DNA from: CAZTAO01 sp964611645
GTDB taxonomy: Bacteria > Armatimonadota > UBA5829
Assembly (NCBI GenBank): GCA_964611645.1
Contig: CAZTAO010000062.1
Span: 1 to 26,010 of the forward strand
DNA length: 26,010 nt
Reading direction: 5' to 3'
In this document: positions 1 to 6,552 of the stretch, in pieces
How positions within the stretch are numbered: the stretch's first letter is position 1
Layout: every line of letters begins with the position of its first letter
Position numbers and translations under genes: made by a program
Notes under the pieces: model-generated
Database searches by the model: none
The model's input: the letters and a program-made list of their open reading frames with translations, nothing else
Told to the model about the DNA's origin: nothing

Positions 1-2
1 AC

Positions 3-377
3 CTCAGCCTGACGCCATCCCAACCACAGACGTGTCCCTGGTTTGACGCTTACAGTAGATCCGATAATGACGTGACCATAGTAGGGAGCGGCGAGCTCAA
101 TTTCACCAACTGTGATGTACTCCGAGACGCATTGAAGGAGTCGTGCAACTCCGCTGAGAAGGTGGCGGTAGACCTCAGAACAGCGGATTTCATAGACACA
201 GCCGTTCTGGGGTGCTTGGCCACTGGCGGAAACGCGATGCGACGGCGAGGCAAGAACCTGGAGGTAATGTGCCTGGAGAACAGCCATCCACTAAGAGTTA
301 TGAACGTGTCTGTCGTCGATACGCTTCTGGTAATTAATGTGGAGCCCGTCCCGGGCAAGGATCCAGAGAGCAAATGA
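3..377 (+). CDS. STAS-domain protein (anti-sigma-factor antagonist-like), 5' end probably outside window
   Basis: The reading frame is open to the left edge and ends in TGA at 375-377. The translation fits a STAS domain: a strand (VTIVGSGELNFTN), a helix (VLRDALKESCNSA), then VAVDLRTADFIDTAVLGCLATGGNAMRRRGKNLEV, which has the buried strand and the D-x-x-F-I-D-T-A-V-L loop where SpoIIAA/RsbV proteins carry the phosphorylatable Ser/Thr (here probably the Thr of FIDTAVLG). The family relays partner-switching signals to anti-sigma factors or acts as a small scaffold. A GTG at 72 could be the start, but it would remove the first STAS strand (residues such as WFDAYSRSDND lie upstream in frame), so a start further left is more likely. 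No kinase or phosphatase partner is visible. The family is fairly clear; the partner is unknown. Confidence 0.7.
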   Translation, partial: LSLTPSQPQTCPWFDAYSRSDNDVTIVGSGELNFTNCDVLRDALKESCNSAEKVAVDLRTADFIDTAVLGCLATGGNAMRRRGKNLEVMCLENSHPLRVMNVSVVDTLLVINVEPVPGKDPESK

Positions 378-506
378 CACAGACACGCCCAGACCTGTGG
401 GTCAAAAACCCCATCCCGGCTCCACGCGATACACCGCCACCATCCAGGTACAGTTCACAGCCCACACGGCCGGAAGAATCTGCTAGACGAGGATAGGCAC
501 GCCGGG

Positions 507-695
507 CTAAGACTGTTTGCAGTCGAACTCTTGGTCCACGTCCTTCGCCAGGGTCTCCTGGTCTTCTACGCTCTGCAGAACGGCTCGATATAGCTCTGAA
601 AGGTCGCCATTCTCACTTTCGAGGGATTTCCGTAAGTATCTCAGGCGGAAATCTTGGAGGTCTTTGTGGAAGATGTAGCCGCGCGGCCAGTGGGC
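507..695 (-). pseudogene. In-frame continuation of the Cys-rich ORF after a TAA stop
   Basis: Reading the minus strand past the TAA at 696-698 in the same frame gives about 62 codons before a TAG at 507-509. The peptide is amphipathic and charged (for example DLQDFRLRYLRKSLESENGD, then ELYRAVLQSVEDQETLAKDV) and looks like real coding sequence, not random translation. No start codon with a ribosome site opens it. The simplest reading is the 3' half of one gene of about 138 codons split by a point nonsense mutation. A sequencing error, or recoding of the stop, would look the same. Confidence 0.35.
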
Positions 696-923
696 TTATC
701 GGCCAGGAATTGTCTTTGTTCCGAGTCCCTGAAGCAGTTCCGTCTCTTCGGGCGGAAGCATTTCCTTTGAACACCAAAGGGCAACGTCAAGATGAGTACA
801 TCTCGCGCAGTAGTACCTGAAGTGCCATCCCTTCAAATCCCACTCTGCCGGGCACGTTCTGTCAAGCACCATCATGTGATCCGGGTGCTCGGGGCATCTC
901 GGTCTAGTATTAATCCTCGACAT
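696..923 (-). CDS. Small Cys/His-rich hypothetical protein (75 aa), possibly the 5' half of a broken gene
   Basis: I chose the ATG at 923 because AAGGAG sits 9 nt upstream; the frame could also begin at a GTG at 953. The protein has a C-x2-H-x2-H cluster near residue 10 and a CARC pair near residue 40 (YYCARC), which suggests a small zinc-binding fold, but I do not recognise the family. The frame stops at TAA (696-698) and then stays open, without a new start, for about 60 more protein-like codons to a TAG at 507-509 (see the next entry). It could be a genuine 75-aa protein or the first part of a gene interrupted by a nonsense mutation. Confidence 0.45.
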   Translation of the reverse strand: MSRINTRPRCPEHPDHMMVLDRTCPAEWDLKGWHFRYYCARCTHLDVALWCSKEMLPPEETELLQGLGTKTIPGR

Positions 924-1056
924 GCATCCGTACTCCTTCAAGGATATCGACACGCAACAAATCAGCAGGGATGGTCATGCGCCGCCCGACCAGCATCACG
1001 AAGCCAGGCGTCCAGAAGATCGCTACCCCACTCCCGCCCACAGTTCTGTTCGCAAA

Positions 1057-1368
1057 CTATCCTTCGGCGGAATCATTTCCTGGCAGGAATGTGAATCCCC
1101 ACGCTACCACAACGCTGCCGACGCTGATCCCTGCCCAGATCAGCCAGGTAAGGTGAAGAGGAAGCCAGGGGTTATAGACCGCGGCAGCGAAACCCAACAC
1201 CCAAGCCCAACCATCCAGCTTCCGGCAGAATGCTTTCGCGGCAAGACAGGCAAACGCACCGGTACAGACAGCTCGGGCAAGCGCGTGGTATTCTGGCGTG
1301 TAGTGCAGGAAACAGGCTCCAAGAAGCACGAGCGTGGCAATGGCCTGCGGAATCCAGATTCTCTTCAT
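1057..1368 (-). CDS. Small integral membrane protein, DUF6804-like
   Basis: The product is 103 aa from the ATG at 1368, which has a strong GGAGGT site 5 nt upstream (complement of 1374-1379); the longer frame to 1410 would run through this site. It begins with a hydrophobic helix (IWIPQAIATLVLLGACFLHY) followed by a YTPEYHALARAVCTGAFACLAAKAFCRK segment, a third hydrophobic stretch with YNPWLPLHL, and a last helix (WLIWAGISVGSVVVAWGF). Four short helices with the R-x-V-x-C and the N-P-x-x-P-h-H-L signature match my memory of small DUF6804 membrane proteins; the function of that family is unknown. It is monocistronic and divergent from the response regulator at 1752. Confidence 0.65.
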   Translation of the reverse strand: MKRIWIPQAIATLVLLGACFLHYTPEYHALARAVCTGAFACLAAKAFCRKLDGWAWVLGFAAAVYNPWLPLHLTWLIWAGISVGSVVVAWGFTFLPGNDSAEG

Positions 1369-1395
1369 TTCACACCTCCAAGGTAGTTTGGTTTG

Positions 1396-1401
1396 ATCAT
1401 A
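1396..1401 (-). promoter_or_regulatory. Possible -10 box for the DUF6804-like gene
   Basis: The minus strand reads TATGAT about 28 nt before the start codon, with a weak CATTGT 17 nt further upstream. The -10 matches the boxes of the two response-regulator promoters, but the -35 is poor. Confidence 0.3.
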
Positions 1402-1554
1402 GTCTAGCAACTTCTACAACAATGAAGCGAACTGCCTAGATAACCCTTTCACCCAGCAGCCTCTTCTACGTTCTGCGTCCGTTCAGAGGAATCCTCCGCC
1501 GATGTGAGTCGTTCCTGATTAGTGGACCACGCAACTGACGATGTCCAAAGCTGG

Positions 1555-1582
1555 TCCCCCCACGAACGTGGGGGATGCTTTT
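1555..1582 (+). terminator. Strong C/G hairpin followed by CTTTT
   Basis: Positions 1557-1563 (CCCCCAC) pair perfectly with 1568-1574 (GTGGGGG) around a GAAC tetraloop, followed by ATGCTTTT. This has the form of a short rho-independent terminator on the plus strand, yet no plus-strand gene ends just upstream. It lies about 75 nt before the response-regulator promoter and could insulate it. Stem and flanks also resemble a single type I-E CRISPR repeat, but there is no second copy. Confidence 0.4.
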
Positions 1583-1655
1583 GCGAGCCCCAGTATACCA
1601 CCACCACGATTCGCCAGTGCATGTGTAGGGGATAACCTTTGGCTATCGAGCCGAT

Positions 1656-1684
1656 TTGACTCCCCGGATATTGGAACATATGAT
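1656..1684 (+). promoter_or_regulatory. Sigma70-like promoter of the first response regulator
   Basis: TTGACT (1656-1661), a 17-nt spacer, and TATGAT (1679-1684). Predicted transcription starts near 1691, leaving about a 60-nt leader before the TTG start at 1752. The same two hexamers and spacer length recur before the paralogous gene at 2979. Confidence 0.65.
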
Positions 1685-1751
1685 GTACTTCCGAGCACGG
1701 TATCTGATTACAGCTTACAGCAGACTGCTTTGGCTAACCAAGGAGCGCCCA

Positions 1752-2459
1752 TTGAACGACAGAGTCCTAGTTGTTCAAGACGACGATGCCACCGCCGCAT
1801 CCGTGGCATATGCACTACGCGCGGAAGGTTATGAGGCTGATATCGCCACGGACGGATTTGCCGGCTTGGAGGCAGTCATAATGTTCGGCCCCGATCTGAT
1901 CATCCTTGACCTGATGCTGCCTGGCCTTTCCGGCGCCGAGTTCATCCTCCAGGCACGAGAGAAGACGGGGGTTCCCATCATAGTGCTCTCGGTGAAGAAC
2001 GAGGAAATCGACAAGGTCCTAGCGCTTGAACTAGGCGCTGACGACTACGTGACCAAGCCGTTCGGCATGCCCGAGTTGGTGGCGAGAGTAAAGGCTCTAC
2101 TCCGGCGAACACGCGAGGAACTCGCTATCAAAGACCAGCAGACCCGGTTTGCCGCCGGTCGAATTGAGATGGATCTGGCCCGCAGGACCGTAACGGTGAA
2201 CGGCCGCGAGGTCTACTTGCCATTGAAGCAATTCGAACTACTTAGGCTGCTGATTGCAAACAATTACCGCGTCGTCTCTCGCAGCGAGATCATCAAGGCG
2301 CTCTGGGGTTTGGACGCTGATGTGGATGCCCATTCTGAAACGCTGTCTGTGCATGTGCGTTGGCTGCGTGAAAGGATTGAGGAGAACCCCTCCCGACCAG
2401 CATACGTCCGGACGGTAAGAGGTGCCGGTTTCAGGTTGGCGGATGTCTGCGAGGAGTAG
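1752..2459 (+). CDS. OmpR/PhoB-family response regulator (copy 1)
   Basis: This is a 235-aa two-domain transcription factor. Residues 1-120 form the receiver: acidic pocket D10-D11, phosphoacceptor D53 in LIILDLMLPGLSG, the conserved Ser of IIVLS, and the Lys of YVTKPFG. Residues about 135-232 form the winged-helix DNA-binding domain, with LPLKQFELLRLLIANNYRVVSR and the closing VRTVRGAGFRL. I chose TTG at 1752 because AAGGAG lies 7 nt upstream and the longer frame to 1656 overlaps the promoter. The position-9 residue is Gln (VVQDDD), where Glu is usual. No histidine kinase is adjacent, so it is an orphan in this window. It is about two-thirds identical to the product of the next gene and clearly a duplication. 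Targets are unknown. Confidence 0.93.
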   Translation: MNDRVLVVQDDDATAASVAYALRAEGYEADIATDGFAGLEAVIMFGPDLIILDLMLPGLSGAEFILQAREKTGVPIIVLSVKNEEIDKVLALELGADDYVTKPFGMPELVARVKALLRRTREELAIKDQQTRFAAGRIEMDLARRTVTVNGREVYLPLKQFELLRLLIANNYRVVSRSEIIKALWGLDADVDAHSETLSVHVRWLRERIEENPSRPAYVRTVRGAGFRLADVCEE

Positions 2460-2573
2460 TGGCAGCCGGCCGCTGTGATAATGCACGGTCGTGACGAGGC
2501 TGCCCGTAGACTTGGGAGGCCCGTTCCAGCCAGCCTGATCTCACCCAAACCATAGCATCAGAACAGGAGATTG

Positions 2574-2595
2574 GTGAGAGCCTCGGTCCTCTCAC
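2574..2595 (-). terminator. Stem-loop overlapping the stop of the Lys-rich small gene
   Basis: GTGAGAG (2574-2580) and CTCTCAC (2589-2595) form a perfect 7-bp stem with an 8-nt loop and include the TGA stop. No U-tract follows on the minus strand, so intrinsic termination is uncertain. Confidence 0.3.
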
Positions 2596-2696
2596 TGCGT
2601 GTTCTGCTGTTGCTTTTCTTTCTTCGACTTCTCCTTTTTGCTGACTTCCTGTTTCTGCATCTTACTCTTGTCCTTCTTTCCGCCTTTGTCTCCCAT
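2592..2696 (-). CDS. 34-aa Lys-rich small protein (MGDKGGKKDK...)
   Basis: An ATG at 2696 is preceded by AAAGGAG at 6 nt (minus strand), a textbook ribosome site, and opens a 34-codon frame ending in TGA at 2592-2594. The product starts MGDKGGKKDKSKMQKQEV and is about one-third Lys, with many Gln, Glu and Ser, no hydrophobic core, and an expected disordered structure. Similar short MGDK...KK-K-QKQ proteins occur as conserved hypotheticals in many bacteria, as far as I recall; their role is unknown, though such charge suggests nucleic-acid or ribosome contact. It lies antisense between the two response regulators. Confidence 0.7.
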   Translation of the reverse strand: MGDKGGKKDKSKMQKQEVSKKEKSKKEKQQQNTQ

Positions 2697-2902
2697 CGGT
2701 GACTCCTTTCTGTGTGCGCTTCAATTCGGCAGTTCGCCAGAGGCGTGGTTCCGCCAGAACTTGCCGCCGAGGTTCATTCCGGGTTGCCAACCAGTTGATT
2801 CAATGTGTTCTGACGGCAGTCATCGCCGCCCGGAACCATCATACCCATATACCATGGCATTGCTCACGGTGCCGACCCACACCGCCAGTTGGCCCCGCGT
2901 AT

Positions 2903-2931
2903 TTGACTTCGAGGTTGCATCTGGATATGAT
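2903..2931 (+). promoter_or_regulatory. Sigma70-like promoter of the second response regulator
   Basis: TTGACT (2903-2908), a 17-nt spacer, and TATGAT (2926-2931). The hexamers and spacing are identical to the promoter at 1656-1684. The leader to the TTG at 2979 is about 40 nt. Confidence 0.65.
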
Positions 2932-2978
2932 TTACTGCCGTAAGGTGTCAGACATTGCGCTGACCATGGGAGCACCAA

Positions 2979-3680
2979 TTGAGCGATACCATTCTAGTTG
3001 TCGAAGACGACCCTGCCGTCGCCGAGTCCCTGGGATACGCTCTGCGTGCGGAGGGCTATGAGGTGCAGATTGCCACGGACGGACCTACCGGTCTGACGGC
3101 CGCCAGCTCATTCGATCCCAAGTTGATAGTCCTCGACCTCATCAGACCCGACCTTTCCACCACGGAGTTCATCGGCCAGGTGCGGAAGACATCCGGCGTC
3201 GCGATCATAGTGCTATCGGCAAAGAACGAGGAGATCGACAAGGTAGTGGCGCTGGAGCTTGGCGCTGACGACTATGTGACCAAGCCATTCGGCTTGCGGG
3301 AATTAGTCGGCAGAACCAGAGCTGTGATTAGGCGCGTGGCCAAACAAGCCCGCTCCGAGCAAGCGGCCCCACATCTCCTGGGCAGCGGCGTGGATATAGA
3401 TACAGCACGCCGGACCGTGAAGGTCAACGGCCGGGAGGTCCACCTGCCACTCAAACAGTTCGAGCTACTGAAGCTCCTGATGGCCAACAAGAACCGTGTG
3501 ATGACCCGGGAGGAACTTCACAAGGATGTATGGGGCATCTCCGGCCACACGGAGACAGGATCCCTGGACGTGCACATCCGGTGGCTGCGAGTGAAGATAG
3601 AGGACGATGCCGATAGACCCGTTCGTGTCCGCACGGTTCGGGGGATTGGCTATCGGTTCGTGGATGTGGACGAGGAGTAA
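2979..3680 (+). CDS. OmpR/PhoB-family response regulator (copy 2)
   Basis: This is a 233-aa paralogue of the gene at 1752. The receiver carries E9-D10-D11, phosphoacceptor D53 (LIVLDLIRPDLS), the Ser of IIVLSAKNEEIDK and the Lys of YVTKPFG; the winged helix covers about 135-231 (LPLKQFELLKLLMANKNRVMTREEL ... VRTVRGIGYRF). The TTG start has GGGAG 6 nt upstream. Residues after the phosphoacceptor (IRPDLST) depart from the usual M-L-P-G-x-x-G loop, which could alter kinase or phosphatase contact. Promoter, leader and start codon resemble those of copy 1, so the duplication included the regulatory region. No kinase is nearby. Confidence 0.93.
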   Translation: MSDTILVVEDDPAVAESLGYALRAEGYEVQIATDGPTGLTAASSFDPKLIVLDLIRPDLSTTEFIGQVRKTSGVAIIVLSAKNEEIDKVVALELGADDYVTKPFGLRELVGRTRAVIRRVAKQARSEQAAPHLLGSGVDIDTARRTVKVNGREVHLPLKQFELLKLLMANKNRVMTREELHKDVWGISGHTETGSLDVHIRWLRVKIEDDADRPVRVRTVRGIGYRFVDVDEE

Positions 3681-3681
3681 G

Positions 3682-3716
3682 GCGGGGTGTTCATTACGCC
3701 CCCGCAGTGTTTCTTC
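3682..3716 (+). terminator. Terminator-like hairpin after the second response regulator
   Basis: GCGGGG (3682-3687) pairs with CCCCGC (3700-3705) one base after the stop codon, followed by AGTGTTTCTTCTT. The loop is 12 nt. Position and T-rich tail fit rho-independent termination. Confidence 0.55.
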
Positions 3717-4250
3717 TTACTCCCGCTGTTGCAGGAGTGCGATGGGCGTTCTCTGCGCTGGACGTCACCTTTAAAGCCTGTACACGTTCAAGACCTGCGA
3801 GGTTTCCTCACGACGACCAATTCCCCTTCCTCACAATATGGAAGCGACACCGAACTACCACAGATGCTTTCGATTGTTCTCCGCAGATACTCCATGTGCT
3901 CGCGCAAAGCGAGACCTATTGTAGTTTGTGCAGGACCGTTGTGAACCGTTCCGACCGTGAAGAGATGGTGCTCACCAGTTTTCCGTTTGCATCACTCGAC
4001 GGCGATCTCTGATGTGCAAAGTATGATTATCACAAAACGGACGTCACAGTTACATCCACTTCCAGGTTGCCTCCATTTCCGACGACCTTCTCCTGCCCTG
4101 CAACCCTCGATCCGGCATCCAAACACTGCCCTCAGGCTCAGGCGAAATGGCGAGAATGTGAGGAGATAGGTTTTGGCTAATCTGGATTCTGATGCAATAC
4201 TGCGCAACGCGAGCCATTGTTATTCGTCTGGCAAGAAGGATAGTCTCTCC
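3717..4250 (+). other. Gene-poor spacer before the porin
   Basis: About 530 nt without a convincing coding frame on either strand. The short frames present lack ribosome sites and have no protein-like composition. I see no tRNA, repeat or strong hairpin. Confidence 0.5.
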
Positions 4251-4253
4251 AGC

Positions 4254-4284
4254 TTGTCGAAGTGTCCATAGACAACACTATAAG
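4254..4284 (+). promoter_or_regulatory. Weak candidate porin promoter
   Basis: TTGTCG (4254-4259) and TATAAG (4279-4284) are separated by 19 nt. The boxes are plausible but the spacer is long; the leader to 4407 would be about 115 nt. Confidence 0.25.
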
Positions 4285-4406
4285 GTCGTTTGCTTTCGAA
4301 GCGTTTGCATTTGCGTCGAAGTGTGAGACTATTGGCCTTGAAATGCGTCCGTTATCTGTAGGCTGGTTCAAGATCTTACTTTATGATTCCAAGGAAGGGC
4401 AACACT

Positions 4407-6248
4407 ATGAGAAACGTCGTATGTCTTGCAATTGCATTTGCGGTTCTGTGTCTATCTCCTGTATACGCTCAAAGCACGTTCACCGACGTGCCCAGCGAGC
4501 ATTGGGCCTATGATGCCGTCGAGAGCCTACAGGCGAAGGGCATCCTCCAAGGCTATCCGGATGGAACGTACCAGGGCAAGCGAGCGATGAGCAGATTCGA
4601 GCTCGCGACAGTGGTAGCTCGTCTGATTCAGCAGATACCGCCGCAAGTCGATATGAGCAACGTGGCAACGAAGGCCGATCTCGCTGCTCTCAAGGCCACC
4701 ATCCCGGGGCCAGTGACTCCTGGCGAGAAGCCAGACCTGAGCAACCTGGCTACCAAGGATGATGTTGCATTAATCAGCAAATTGGTTGACGGTTTCAAGA
4801 GCGAACTAAAGTCACTAGGCATTGACGTTGACCAGACAAAGCGAGACCTCGCTGCCCTTAGCTCCAGAGTGGATGCTATCGAGGTGGAATTGAAGAGGAT
4901 TCGCTTCACTGGCAAGTTCGATGCGATCGGCAAGGCGAACTTCGACAACACCGGTGTGGCACTGATACCGCACCAGTTTCGTGATATTGACTTCAGAAGA
5001 GACAACAGATCTGGCCTTGGCGGGTACACCGGTGGTGACGAGCGCGACATCAACGTCTTGCGGAACTTCGACCTGAACATCGCGGCCAAAATCAACGACA
5101 ACACCTCCGCAATGGCGACTATTAGTCTTGGCAACTACATCAATTATCTAAATAGCAGCACAAGCCCCGGGTCTACAGACGCGTTTGTACCCTATTACAT
5201 GTGCATTGCCACCGATCTGGGTTTTGGCAACCTGACGGTAGGCCGCTTCCCGCTGCTGTTGGGGGCCTATACATTCAAGATGCCCGACGCGGATAGCTAC
5301 CTCAACACTGCCATAACAGACAGTGGCAACAGGCCGGTCGATGGCGCTATGCTCAAGACTGGGCTGCTTGGGATCGACTGGACGTGGTTTGCGGCGCAGC
5401 ACGAGAAGGTTCCGAGCTTTGCCGGATTTGGGACCTCGGTCTACGGAGTTCCGTTCACACAGTCCGCAGGTGTGCGGCTTGGCTACGGCGCTCCCGCAAA
5501 CATCACACTGGGCGCGACATACTACCAGGGCTGGAATAGGAACAACTTCAAGTCCACAACTATGCCCGACACTCTCGAGGTGCTGGGGGCTGACGTTGCC
5601 ATTCCGATCCCCATCACGAAAGATACTGTCTTAAGCGGTAGCTGGACTCAGGCGAGACAGAAGATAGACGGCACGCGGGTAGACAATGTTGACGACGAGG
5701 CTTGGGAAGGCAAGTTGGACGCTGGCCTCGGAAAACTGAAAGTCGGTGTTGGCTACAGAGACATAGGCGACAGCTTCACAGCCCCGGGCGCGTGGGACAA
5801 AATCGGCTATGTCAACAACCCTGTCAACATAAAGGCGATCAACGCGGACCTTGGCTATGATTTCAACGACAGACTCAACGTGAGCCTGTGCGGCGAGTTC
5901 GCCAAGTTGAGGGAAGCTGGTTCGATCGGCGCGGACTACCCAGCTATGGCTAAGGATGACAAGGTGAACAAGTATTCTGGGGCGGCGAAGTACCGGCTCA
6001 GCAGCAACGATAACCTTCGTCTGAGCTGCGAGTACGTTACGCTTGACGCCGAGGCTCGACCGGCTGGGTTAGACGAGCCCAACTTCACCTATCTTACGCT
6101 GGACTACAATCGCAAGCTCGGTGAGAACGCAAACCTCAAGCTAGGGTATCAACTGATCGAGTATAGAGCCGGCACCAAGGGACCAGTGTCCACAGACCGA
6201 AGCTACTTCGGCAGCGTGGGCGTCGCCCAAGTTAGCGTCTCATTCTAG
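4407..6248 (+). CDS. SLH-domain outer-membrane porin
   Basis: The product is 613 aa from the ATG at 4407, which has AAGGAAGG 8 nt upstream; the longer frame to 4383 would delay the signal peptide. Residues 1-21 are a Sec signal peptide (hydrophobic stretch, cleavage near VYA/QS). Residues about 25-75 are one SLH domain (FTDVPSEHWAYDAVESLQAK, then GYPDGTY and the closing MSRFELATVVARLI), which binds the cell-wall polymer. Residues 82-165 are a coiled-coil linker with heptads such as LAALSSRVDAIEVELKRI. From about 166 to the end alternating aromatic strands predict a beta-barrel, ending in Phe (VSVSF) as outer-membrane proteins do. This SLH plus barrel plan is known from cyanobacteria, Deinococcus SlpA and Armatimonadota, where it forms pores and tethers the outer membrane to peptidoglycan. 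It is monocistronic. Confidence 0.92.
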   Translation: MRNVVCLAIAFAVLCLSPVYAQSTFTDVPSEHWAYDAVESLQAKGILQGYPDGTYQGKRAMSRFELATVVARLIQQIPPQVDMSNVATKADLAALKATIPGPVTPGEKPDLSNLATKDDVALISKLVDGFKSELKSLGIDVDQTKRDLAALSSRVDAIEVELKRIRFTGKFDAIGKANFDNTGVALIPHQFRDIDFRRDNRSGLGGYTGGDERDINVLRNFDLNIAAKINDNTSAMATISLGNYINYLNSSTSPGSTDAFVPYYMCIATDLGFGNLTVGRFPLLLGAYTFKMPDADSYLNTAITDSGNRPVDGAMLKTGLLGIDWTWFAAQHEKVPSFAGFGTSVYGVPFTQSAGVRLGYGAPANITLGATYYQGWNRNNFKSTTMPDTLEVLGADVAIPIPITKDTVLSGSWTQARQKIDGTRVDNVDDEAWEGKLDAGLGKLKVGVGYRDIGDSFTAPGAWDKIGYVNNPVNIKAINADLGYDFNDRLNVSLCGEFAKLREAGSIGADYPAMAKDDKVNKYSGAAKYRLSSNDNLRLSCEYVTLDAEARPAGLDEPNFTYLTLDYNRKLGENANLKLGYQLIEYRAGTKGPVSTDRSYFGSVGVAQVSVSF

Positions 6249-6294
6249 CCGTTGGCGCAGATTCAGCATTGCGGATCAAATGAGGATGACGACT

Positions 6295-6363
6295 CAACCG
6301 TCACAGGCCAGATGCGCCATCTTTTCTGGCAGAAATGGCGCATCCACAAGCCTGTGACGGTTG
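6295..6363. repeat. 69-nt two-armed palindrome (large hairpin) downstream of the porin
   Basis: The outer arms 6295-6308 and 6350-6363 are perfect 14-bp complements (CAACCGTCACAGGC and GCCTGTGACGGTTG). Inner arms 6311-6320 and 6335-6344 are perfect 10-bp complements (GATGCGCCAT and ATGGCGCATC), and TTCT/AGAA (6324-6327, 6331-6334) closes further around GGC. Only 2 and 5 nt are unpaired between outer and inner arms. No T-tract follows, so this exceeds and differs from a typical intrinsic terminator, although it may still end the porin transcript or stabilise its 3' end. It could also be a palindromic mobile unit. Confidence 0.8.
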
Positions 6364-6397
6364 TGGTGAAAGAGTGATGGACCTGCTCCAGTAATGA

Positions 6398-6412
6398 TAT
6401 GTCTCGGACATA
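6398..6412. promoter_or_regulatory. Small palindrome, possible operator
   Basis: TATGTC-TCG-GACATA is a perfect 6-bp inverted repeat about 85 nt upstream of the promoter candidate of the next gene. Its role is unknown. Confidence 0.2.
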
Positions 6413-6496
6413 CCGTGCTTTCAACGTAGCGTGAACCGGGCGGTTTGTGCTCAGATGGGGTTCTTACTACCTACGGTCCAGAGCCAGGTAAAGGCA

Positions 6497-6525
6497 TTGA
6501 CACGGACTGCGTGGAGATCTACGGT
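6497..6525 (+). promoter_or_regulatory. Sigma70-like promoter of the ATP-grasp-like gene
   Basis: TTGACA (6497-6502), 17 nt, TACGGT (6520-6525). The -35 is perfect and the -10 moderate; an overlapping TATATA follows. The start codon is about 20 nt beyond the expected start site. Confidence 0.5.
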
Positions 6526-6552
6526 ATATAGATTTTCTAGAGGTACCGACGT

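Noticed and set aside
1555..1582. CRISPR array
   Set aside because: Only one repeat-like unit, with no second copy, spacers or cas genes.
4628..5134. Minus-strand frame opposite the porin
   Set aside because: Shadow of the SLH porin coding sequence; no ribosome site or family similarity.
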